This document shows positions 1-5,247 of a stretch of DNA of 5,642 nt, piece by piece. The position numbers and the translations under genes were made by a program. Where the stretch lies: NCBI GenBank assembly GCA_023253575.1, contig JALRGB010000519.1:1-5642 (forward strand). Reading direction: 5' to 3'. This stretch comes from Verrucomicrobiales bacterium (GTDB lineage Bacteria > Verrucomicrobiota > Verrucomicrobiia > Verrucomicrobiales > V1-33). Position 1 is the stretch's first letter. Each line of letters begins with the position of its first letter. Below the pieces are notes generated by a model. That model worked only from the letters and a program-made list of their open reading frames with translations. It did not search any database and was not told the DNA's origin.

Positions 1-674
1 AATGGTCGGATGAGCAACAACGGCAGTGCCGGGAGCACGCCGGAAATCAAAGTATAGCGCCACGCTTCGTGGCCGCCATGGATGGCTGGCAGATCGAGAG
101 CCCATTTAGCGGCCATGACATTGGCGCCGGCCACCAGTAGACCGCCGAGAGAGGAGAAGGCTTGGGTGTAGCCAAGCACCTTTTCGCGCTGCACCGGGTT
201 CTTGAACAACTCGGCCAGCCAGGCCACCGCCGCGACAAATTCTACGCAGACACCGATGAAAACAAGGCATCGGAAAAAGAGGAGCTGCCAGAGCGAAGTT
301 GAGTACCCGGCCGCACACGCCGCAAAGGCGTAAAGCAAGATGCTGAAGGTGAGGACACGGCGACGCCCCAGGCGGTCGGTCAGATAGCCGCCAAGCAGGC
401 CGAAAACGCCGCCGGCGAGGGCCGGGATAAAAAATAACGTGCGGGCCCAGTTGATGTAGTTTTTACCACCGGGGGCCCATGAAGCCGCGGCCTCGGCCGG
501 ACTGGTGCCGCCGGCGATCATTTCCCGCACCAGCGGTTCGCTCAGTGCCGCCAGAGCTGGTTTGATGATGAGCGGCAGCATCAGCAGCTCATAAATGTCG
601 AAGGCAAATCCAATGGAAGCGATCACGCAGATCAACCATTGGGTGCGGGTCAGGGGTGGCAGCGTGGCGGACAT
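1..674 (-). CDS. MFS permease, N-terminal part (C-terminus beyond left edge)
   Basis: Inner-membrane secondary transporter of the major facilitator superfamily; 224 residues are visible and the rest lies off the left edge. The substrate cannot be told, though the family layout recalls sugar/organic-acid porters. Visible landmarks: a short cytoplasmic N-terminus, TM1 at about residues 13-36 with the FAFDIYELLMLPL stretch, an unusually long periplasmic loop (about 37-73), TM2 at about 77-98, then the MFS signature loop DRLGRRR (D100, G103, R104, R105), TM3 at about 106-124, TM4 around FFRCLVFIG (R135), TM5 at about 169-188, and the start of TM6 near 207-222. The ATG at 674-672 is chosen because TM1 follows at the usual distance; no Shine-Dalgarno is seen upstream. 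It lies downstream of mdh on the same strand, 170 nt away, so it may have its own promoter or depend on read-through. MFS membership is clear; specificity is unknown. Confidence 0.88.
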   Translation of the reverse strand, partial: MSATLPPLTRTQWLICVIASIGFAFDIYELLMLPLIIKPALAALSEPLVREMIAGGTSPAEAAASWAPGGKNYINWARTLFFIPALAGGVFGLLGGYLTDRLGRRRVLTFSILLYAFAACAAGYSTSLWQLLFFRCLVFIGVCVEFVAAVAWLAELFKNPVQREKVLGYTQAFSSLGGLLVAGANVMAAKWALDLPAIHGGHEAWRYTLISGVLPALPLLLIRP

Positions 675-844
675 GAGGAGACGACGAGTGTGGGTGATGG
701 TGATTTGTGGTGCCGGCTGGCTGGGAGGGCGGCGGTGGGGGAGCGGCTGGTGTCGGTTGCGGCTTCAGGGCTTTGCTGGACCAGCGGGGAGGGCAGGAGG
801 AAGGGAGGGTGGCGGCCCGGGTGGGGCCGGAATGGGGCTTGGCA
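675..844 (-). terminator. C-rich, G-poor spacer after mdh; possible Rho-dependent terminator region
   Basis: The 170 nt between the mdh stop and the MFS start hold no convincing gene. Read as minus-strand RNA the spacer is dominated by C with few G, for example CCCTCCCTTCCTCCTGCCC near 791-809 and CCCCCACCGCC near 730-740. Such C-over-G stretches are the known hallmark of Rho-loading (rut) regions. No hairpin followed by a U-run is present. It may equally be a long 5' leader of the MFS gene. The function is inferred from composition only. Confidence 0.35.
813..829 (-). other. Short GC stem-loop 15 nt after the mdh stop
   Basis: CGGCCC (813-818) pairs with GGGCCG (824-829) across a 5-nt loop, a perfect 6-bp GC stem just downstream of mdh. 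On the minus strand it is followed by a pyrimidine-rich but not U-rich stretch, so it is not a classical intrinsic terminator. It could protect the mdh mRNA 3' end or act together with the C-rich spacer. In GC-rich DNA a 6-bp stem can occur by chance. Confidence 0.3.
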
Positions 845-1837
845 TCAGGCGGGCAGCAGCTCGCTGATGGCTTCGCGTTCTTCTTTGAGCTCGTTGATGG
901 TGCCGTTGATTTTTTCCTGACTGAATTCATTGAGCGGCACGCCGGTCACGATTTCCCACTGGGCTCCGGGTCGGACGGCGATGGGGAAGCTGGTCATCAG
1001 GTCTTTTTCCACCCCGTAGGCGGAGCCATCGGAGTAAACGGCGACGCTGGTCCAGTCGCCGGGGGCGGTGCCATGGGTCAAGGTACGCACGGTATCGACG
1101 GCTGCATTGGCGGCGCTGGCGGCGCTAGAAAGCCCCCGGGCCTTGATGATGGCCGCTCCGCGCTGCTGCACGGTGGCGATGAAATCACCCCGCAACCACT
1201 CGTGGTCCGTGATGACTTCCGGCGCCGGGGTGCCGTTGATCTTGGCATTGAAAAAGTCCGGGTACATCGTGGAGCTGTGATTGCCCCAGATCGCGAGATT
1301 AGTCACCTCGCGGACCGGAACCCCCGCCTTGCCGGCTAGCTGGGATTTGGCGCGGTTTTCATCGAGTCGGGTCATGGCGAAAAACCGATCGCGGGGAACA
1401 TCCGGCGCGTTGCGGGCAGCAATCAAACAGTTGGTATTGCACGGGTTGCCCACGACTAGGACGCGGACGTCAGAGGCGGCTTGTCGCTGAATGGCCTGCC
1501 CCTGACCAATGAAAATTTTACCATTGATGTTGAGCAACTCCTTGCGCTCCATACCCGCCTTGCGCGGCACACTGCCCACGAGCAAGGCCCAGTTTACGCC
1601 ACGAAATCCTTCGTCCAAATTCGCCGTCGGCACTACCGAGTTCAATAGTGGAAAGGCGCAGTCGTCGAGTTCCATCACCACCCCTTGCAAGGCAGGTAGC
1701 GCGGGCTCAATCTCAATGAGATGCAGGTTGACCGGCTGGTCTGGTCCAAACACAGCGCCCGAGGCGATGCGGAACAACAGCGAATAGCCGATTTGACCGG
1801 CGGCGCCGGTGACTGCAACGGAAATAGGATCTTTCAT
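845..1837 (-). CDS. mdh: Malate dehydrogenase, NAD-dependent (Thermus/cytosolic type)
   Basis: Interconverts malate and oxaloacetate with NAD+/NADH in the TCA cycle; cytoplasmic. The 330-residue product is collinear with the type-2 MDH family (about 325-330 aa), as in Thermus. It has a Rossmann glycine motif GAAGQIG (G11, G14, G17). An acidic residue at the end of beta-2 (E42 in LIEIE) is expected for NAD rather than NADP preference. VMELDDCAFP lies at 54-63. Substrate arginines are R92 and R98 in the mobile loop VPRKAGMER, followed by VVGNPCNTN (128-136). The catalytic pair is D159/R162 in TRLDENRAK plus H187 in WGNHSS, and GLSSAASAANA (235-245) is the conserved C-terminal helix. The start at 1837 is preferred because MKDPISVAVTGAAGQIG matches the family N-terminus; an in-frame ATG at 1861 would add 8 residues. 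Neither has a good Shine-Dalgarno. All catalytic residues are present, so the enzyme should be active. It is divergent from secG. Confidence 0.97.
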   Translation of the reverse strand: MKDPISVAVTGAAGQIGYSLLFRIASGAVFGPDQPVNLHLIEIEPALPALQGVVMELDDCAFPLLNSVVPTANLDEGFRGVNWALLVGSVPRKAGMERKELLNINGKIFIGQGQAIQRQAASDVRVLVVGNPCNTNCLIAARNAPDVPRDRFFAMTRLDENRAKSQLAGKAGVPVREVTNLAIWGNHSSTMYPDFFNAKINGTPAPEVITDHEWLRGDFIATVQQRGAAIIKARGLSSAASAANAAVDTVRTLTHGTAPGDWTSVAVYSDGSAYGVEKDLMTSFPIAVRPGAQWEIVTGVPLNEFSQEKINGTINELKEEREAISELLPA

Positions 1838-1852
1838 GGTGATGGCTCGTTC

Positions 1853-1880
1853 TTGGTACATTGAACGAGGTGAATAAAAT
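1853..1880 (+). promoter_or_regulatory. Candidate sigma70-type promoter for secG
   Basis: TTGGTA (1853-1858, 4/6 to TTGACA) and TAAAAT (1875-1880, 5/6 to TATAAT) are separated by 16 nt. Transcription would start near 1887 and give secG a leader of about 110 nt that includes the 7-nt repeats. It overlaps the 5' end of the divergent mdh transcript, and no equally good minus-strand promoter for mdh was found. It was recognised by eye only; consensus promoters in this presumed phylum are poorly defined. Confidence 0.35.
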
Positions 1881-1897
1881 CGCTAGGCGGCGTTTGC

Positions 1898-1975
1898 CAT
1901 TTGTCACTGGCCATTTGTCATTTGTCCGGTGTTCGCGATGTGCCCTCCAACTTCCATTTGCCCATCGCCATTCAG
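1898..1975. repeat. Degenerate 7-nt tandem repeat array upstream of secG
   Basis: Heptamers in one register run CATTTGT (1898), CACTGGC (1905), CATTTGT (1912), CATTTGT (1919) and CCGGTGT (1926). After about 22 unrelated bases a second cluster follows one base out of phase: CATTTGC (1955), CCATCGC (1962), CATTCAG (1969). On the minus strand the unit is ACAAATG. It lies between the mdh and secG starts, within the probable secG leader. It could be a simple-sequence relic, a binding array, or part of a dispersed repeat family; the sequence alone does not decide. Confidence 0.5.
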
Positions 1976-1996
1976 GCGGTAGTCTACTGGCTTCTT

Positions 1997-2593
1997 ATGT
2001 CGGCCCTTTATATCATTCTGCTGATTGGCATCGTGCTGGTCTCGCTTTTTCTGCTTCTCCTGGTGTTGATGCAACGCCCAAAGCAGGAAGGTCTTGGTGC
2101 GACTTTCGGAGTCGATGCCACCAACCAAATGTTCGGGTCGAGGACGACTGACGTTCTGCAAAAAGCCACAACCTACCTGACCGTCGCCTTCTTCCTGCTC
2201 GCCATAAGCCTGGGCCTCCTCAACGCTCACGAAACGAAAAAAGCTGCCCGCCTCGGAAAAGATTTGGCCGCCCTGCCCGCTCCGACGCCTCCACCAGCTC
2301 CGCCAGTCACGCCAGGCGCCGAAACTCCGGGAACCCCGGCCCTTGTCGCGCCAGCCGTGGAAACTCCAGCCCCGGTGACGCCGGCAGTTGAGGCGCCTGC
2401 GGCCGAGACTCCAGCGGTGGAAGCGCCTGCGGCCGAGGCCCCAGCGGTTGAAACGCCAGCAGTTGAGACTCCAGCGGTTGAGACTCCAGCGGTTGAGACC
2501 CCAGCGGTTGAGACCCCAGCAGTGGAGCCGGCGCCAGCGGCCGAGACTCCAGCGGTTGAAACGCCAGCAGTGGAGCCGGCTCCAGCCAACTAA
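1997..2593 (+). CDS. secG: Protein translocase subunit SecG with long Ala/Pro/Glu repeat tail
   Basis: Small inner-membrane subunit of the SecYEG channel that aids SecA-driven export. The family core is residues 1-80: TM1 at about 3-25 ending in LLLVLMQRPKQEGLGATFG (the conserved cytoplasmic loop), TNQMFGSRTTDVLQKAT at 42-58, then TM2 at about 59-76. Typical SecG proteins are about 75-120 residues; this one has 198 because a low-complexity tail follows (about 93-198), made of ETPAVE, EAPAAE and EPAPA units. With two TM helices the N-out/C-out topology of the family would place the tail in the periplasm; the Pro spacing suggests an extended, unstructured arm. The ATG at 1997 is chosen because it directly precedes TM1; a TTG at 1901 would add an unlikely 32-residue leader. 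No Shine-Dalgarno sits at normal distance. The peptide-binding lipoprotein gene starts 3 nt after its stop, implying co-transcription. SecG is confident from the core; the tail function is unknown. Confidence 0.93.
   Translation: MSALYIILLIGIVLVSLFLLLLVLMQRPKQEGLGATFGVDATNQMFGSRTTDVLQKATTYLTVAFFLLAISLGLLNAHETKKAARLGKDLAALPAPTPPPAPPVTPGAETPGTPALVAPAVETPAPVTPAVEAPAAETPAVEAPAAEAPAVETPAVETPAVETPAVETPAVETPAVEPAPAAETPAVETPAVEPAPAN
2447..2521 (+). repeat. Five 15-bp in-frame tandem repeats in the secG tail
   Basis: Five consecutive 15-bp units of the form GTT-GAR-ACN-CCA-GCR begin at 2447, 2462, 2477, 2492 and 2507, each encoding Val-Glu-Thr-Pro-Ala. The units differ only at synonymous third positions, and two are identical (2462 and 2477). 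Decayed versions flank the block on both sides (about 2350-2446 and 2522-2587), including a near-duplicate of the closing segment ending GTGGAGCCGGC. Near identity at the DNA level points to recent slippage or recombination, so copy number probably varies between strains. The repeats also explain the long, artefactual open frames on both strands here. Confidence 0.9.
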
Positions 2594-2596
2594 TTG

Positions 2597-4189
2597 ATGA
2601 CGAGGCGGCATTTGCTTGCGGTGGTTCCGCCTGCGGCTGCGCTTGGATTTGCGGGATGTGGTGGCATGGAGCCACGGGCGGATCTGATATTTTTGAGTCC
2701 TTCGGAGCCGGAGACATTGGATCCGGCATTGGCTTCTGATCAGGCGTCGGGGCGGGTGATCACCTCGTTATTTGAGGGGCTGATGAGGTGGAATGAGGCG
2801 GGCGAGTCAGTTCCGGGGGTGGCGGAGGCGGGGCCTGAGATTTCGTCAGATGGATTGCGTTATATTTTCAGGCTGCGGGAGAGTGCTCGTTGGAGCAACG
2901 GCGAGCCGGTGACGGCGCATGATTTTGTAGCTTCGTGGGAGCGCGTGCTGGACCCCAAGACGGCGGCTGATTACGTCACGCTGCTGCATGTGATCGTCAA
3001 TGCGAAGGCATACAGTGAAGGGAAGTTGGCTGATTTCGCAGAAGTCGGGGTGAAGGCGGAGGATGATCGCACGTTGGTGGTGAGGCTGGAGCATCCGGCG
3101 CCGTATTTTACGGATCTCTGTGCGTTCACGACGTATTGTCCGGTGCATGTTCGCTCGTTGACGGCGGCGGGCGGGAGCGCGTGGGAGCCGGGGCAGATCG
3201 TGGGCAATGGGGCCTATCGTCTGGCGGAGTGGAGGCTCAACTACCGTCTGGTTTTGGAAAAAAGCCCGACTTATTGGGATCGTGAGCAGGTGGGGATGAG
3301 GCAGGTGGAGATTCGAACGATCAGCAACCCGGTGAGTGCTTTGAATTATTTTGTTACGGGGACGGCTGACCTGACGATGGACAAGAACGGTGTACCGGCG
3401 TCGCTGGTGTCGTCACTGCGGCAGCAGCCGTATTTCCACAGCGGGCCGATGCTGGCCAGTGGATTTATGCGTTTCAACTGTGCGGTGGCGGACAGTCCCT
3501 TTGCGGATCCCCGGGTACGTCGTGCTTTTGGTTTGTGTCTTGATCGGCAGCGACTGGTGGACCGGGTCACGCGGATGGGGGAGCCGGCGGCTTACAGTTT
3601 TGTGCCTCCCGGGTGTGGCGGGTATGAGCCGCCGAGGCCGGAGCAGCTTTTTGATGTGGAGGAAGCCCGGCGCCTGTTGGCGGCGGCTGGTTATCCGGGG
3701 GGGCGCGGGTTTCCTCTGGTGCGCTATCTCTTTCCTATTTTGGAGACGGATTTGGCGATGGCCATCGAGTTGCAGTCGATGTGGGAAAATGCGTTGGGGG
3801 TGAAGATATTACCGCAGAAGCAGGAATGGAAAGTCTACCTCGATTCCATGCGCAAGGTGAATTATGACATTTGCCGGTCGCCATGGGTCGGTGACTACAA
3901 CGATCCGAATACATTTCTCGACATGTTTCTGTCTGAGAGTGGCAACAATCGCACGGGCTGGAAAAGCGTGGAATATGACCGTTTGATTGCGGCGGCGGCC
4001 ATGGAGGTCGACCGGGACCGTCGATTTGCGATTTTCCGGGAGGCGGAGACGCTATTGATTCAAAAAGAAGCCGTTATTTCGCCGGTCTGGCATTATGTGG
4101 GGGTGCAATTTTATTGGCCTGACCGGCTGGCTGGAGTGCAGAGCAACCTAGTGGATGAACATCCCTTTCGCTGCATGCGCTGGATTTAG
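2597..4189 (+). CDS. OppA-like peptide ABC transporter substrate-binding lipoprotein
   Basis: Extracytoplasmic solute-binding protein of the SBP_bac_5 (OppA/DppA) family, which captures oligopeptides for an ABC importer. The 530 residues match the family's usual length. The N-terminus has MTRRHLL, a hydrophobic stretch and a lipobox-like FAGC with Cys21 as the likely acylated residue. The paired arginines resemble a weak Tat motif, but Sec export is as likely. Family landmarks: SEPETLDPA (36-44), SLFEGLMRW (57-65), the signature region ISSDGLRYIFRLRESARWSNG (starting at 82) with DFVASWERVLDP (109-120), VGNGAYRL (202-209), SPTYWD (223-228), the DPRVRRAF helix (304-311), and PWVGDYNDPNTFLDMF (429-444). 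In that last motif an Asp of the DYNDP loop is the usual ligand for the peptide N-terminus in OppA. ATG 2597 is preferred over the adjacent TTG 2594. It sits 3 nt after secG without a Shine-Dalgarno, suggesting coupling. No permease or ATPase genes are adjacent, and the exact ligand is unknown. Confidence 0.92.
   Translation: MTRRHLLAVVPPAAALGFAGCGGMEPRADLIFLSPSEPETLDPALASDQASGRVITSLFEGLMRWNEAGESVPGVAEAGPEISSDGLRYIFRLRESARWSNGEPVTAHDFVASWERVLDPKTAADYVTLLHVIVNAKAYSEGKLADFAEVGVKAEDDRTLVVRLEHPAPYFTDLCAFTTYCPVHVRSLTAAGGSAWEPGQIVGNGAYRLAEWRLNYRLVLEKSPTYWDREQVGMRQVEIRTISNPVSALNYFVTGTADLTMDKNGVPASLVSSLRQQPYFHSGPMLASGFMRFNCAVADSPFADPRVRRAFGLCLDRQRLVDRVTRMGEPAAYSFVPPGCGGYEPPRPEQLFDVEEARRLLAAAGYPGGRGFPLVRYLFPILETDLAMAIELQSMWENALGVKILPQKQEWKVYLDSMRKVNYDICRSPWVGDYNDPNTFLDMFLSESGNNRTGWKSVEYDRLIAAAAMEVDRDRRFAIFREAETLLIQKEAVISPVWHYVGVQFYWPDRLAGVQSNLVDEHPFRCMRWI
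4186..4189. other. Overlapping convergent stop codons
   Basis: The plus-strand TAG of the peptide-binding protein (4187-4189) and the minus-strand TAA of galE (4188-4186) share TTAG, so the two genes overlap tail to tail by 4 nt. No intergenic space is left, so each transcript must end inside or beyond the coding region of the other. Confidence 0.93.
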
Positions 4190-5217
4190 GCGGCGCGGGC
4201 AGAGCGGTCGTAGCGACCGCCTTGCGGGCCGGTCAGCCAGCGCCAGGCGGTTTCGATCATGAAGCGCGGGTCGGGATGAGCGGCCTGCCAGCCGAGGGCG
4301 GTTCGGGCCAGCGTGGGATCGGCCACGAGTGAAGGCGGATCGCCGGCGCGTCGCGGGCCGTAGTCGAGTGGCACCGGTTTTCCGGTGACGGCTTCGGCCA
4401 GCGAGATGATTTCCTGCACTGAGCATCCGCGGCCGGTGCCGAGATTGCACCGGAGCGAACCGCCCTCATTTCTGAGGTGGGCGAGGGCGGCGGCGTGGGC
4501 GGTGGCCAGATCAAGGACGTGGATGTAGTCGCGAATGCACGTTCCGTCGGGAGTCGGGTAATCACGGCCGAAGACGGTGATTTTTTCGATTTCGCCGGTA
4601 ATGGCCATCAGGACTCTGGGGATGAGGTGGGTTTCCGGGTGGTGGTCTTCGCCGATCAGGCCGTCTTCAGAAGCGCCGGCCGCATTGAAATAGCGAAGGG
4701 CCACGCTGCGCAGGCCCCATGCGGCTTGGCAGTCGGTGAGGATCCTTTCGAGCATGAACTTGGACCAGCCGTAAGGATTGATCGGCTGCTGAGGGTGGCG
4801 TTCATCCATCGGCATGGTGACGGGATCACCGTAGGTGGCGGCCGTAGAGGAAAGAATGAATGACTGGCAGCGGTGGCGCCGCATCGCTTCCAGTACGACC
4901 AGCGGTGCACCCACGTTGTTGCTGTAATATTTCAACGGTTCGGCCACGGACTCGCCGACCACCGAGCAGGCGGCAAAGTGAATGACAGCATCAAAGTGAT
5001 GCTCGGCAAAGAGTGACTCGATCAGCTCGGCATCAGATAACTCCCCCGCCACAACGGTCACGCTAGGAGTGACTATCGCCCCGCGATGACCAAGGCTGAA
5101 ATTGTCCAGAACCACCACAGGCTGACCGGCCTCGGCCAAATGGCGCACGGTGTGGGAACCGATGTAGCCCGCACCCCCGATGACAAGAAGCGGACGATGG
5201 CTGGAAAGCGTACTCAT
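4186..5217 (-). CDS. galE: UDP-glucose 4-epimerase
   Basis: Interconverts UDP-glucose and UDP-galactose (Leloir pathway; precursor supply for surface polysaccharides), a cytoplasmic NAD-dependent extended short-chain dehydrogenase. The 343 residues are full length (family about 330-345). Visible features: GGAGYIGSH with G14, G17 and G20 of the NAD-binding fold, D38 in VLDNFS for the adenosine ribose, HFAACSVVGES (80-90), SSTAATYG with T125 in the catalytic Ser/Thr position, and the catalytic Y149xxxK153 in NPYGWSK. They continue with RYFNAAGA (175-182) with the substrate-contacting Asn, GTCIRDYIHV (225-234), LGTGRGCSV and RRAGDPPSLVAD (289-300). The gate residue equivalent to E. coli Tyr299 aligns with Leu297. 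The ATG at 5217 is chosen because the Rossmann motif follows 13 residues later; only a weak GGTGAT lies upstream. It begins 30 nt after the maf stop, suggesting a maf-galE transcript. Confidence 0.96.
   Translation of the reverse strand: MSTLSSHRPLLVIGGAGYIGSHTVRHLAEAGQPVVVLDNFSLGHRGAIVTPSVTVVAGELSDAELIESLFAEHHFDAVIHFAACSVVGESVAEPLKYYSNNVGAPLVVLEAMRRHRCQSFILSSTAATYGDPVTMPMDERHPQQPINPYGWSKFMLERILTDCQAAWGLRSVALRYFNAAGASEDGLIGEDHHPETHLIPRVLMAITGEIEKITVFGRDYPTPDGTCIRDYIHVLDLATAHAAALAHLRNEGGSLRCNLGTGRGCSVQEIISLAEAVTGKPVPLDYGPRRAGDPPSLVADPTLARTALGWQAAHPDPRFMIETAWRWLTGPQGGRYDRSARAA
4204..4220. other. Perfect 7-bp stem-loop in the last codons of galE
   Basis: GCGGTCG (4204-4210) and CGACCGC (4214-4220) form a perfect GC-rich stem with a 3-nt TAG loop, 15 nt downstream of the stop of the peptide-binding protein. 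It encodes part of the galE tail GGRYDRSARAA. Because the two genes overlap, this symmetrical hairpin is the first place either transcript could form an end structure. No U-tract follows on either strand, so intrinsic termination is only a possibility. Confidence 0.4.
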
Positions 5218-5247
5218 CGGCGCCGATCACCCCGTGGATCACTTTTG

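Noticed and set aside
589..930. Pro/Ser-rich 113-residue minus-strand open frame spanning the mdh end and MFS start
   Set aside because: It overlaps two well-supported genes in another frame, and its Pro-rich content just reflects the C-rich spacer.
707..1339. 210-residue plus-strand open frame rich in Gly, antisense to mdh
   Set aside because: It is the mirror of a confident mdh gene in GC-rich DNA, has no recognisable domain and no ribosome-binding site.
1838..1861. Mdh start at ATG 1861
   Set aside because: It would add 8 residues (MYQERAIT) not expected in the family, and the downstream ATG at 1837 gives the standard N-terminus.
1898..1975. Heptamer region as a CRISPR array
   Set aside because: The units are 7 nt with no spacers of regular length, far from the 23-40 nt repeats and similar spacers of CRISPR.
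1901..1996. Upstream TTG start extending secG by 32 residues
   Set aside because: The added segment overlaps the heptamer array, has no SecG similarity, and would place a non-family leader before TM1; ATG 1997 fits the family.
1904..2611. 235-residue and 120-residue minus-strand open frames with repetitive sequence
   Set aside because: They are antisense reflections of the 15-bp repeats in the secG tail. Repeats in multiples of three keep all frames open, and there is no independent evidence of coding.
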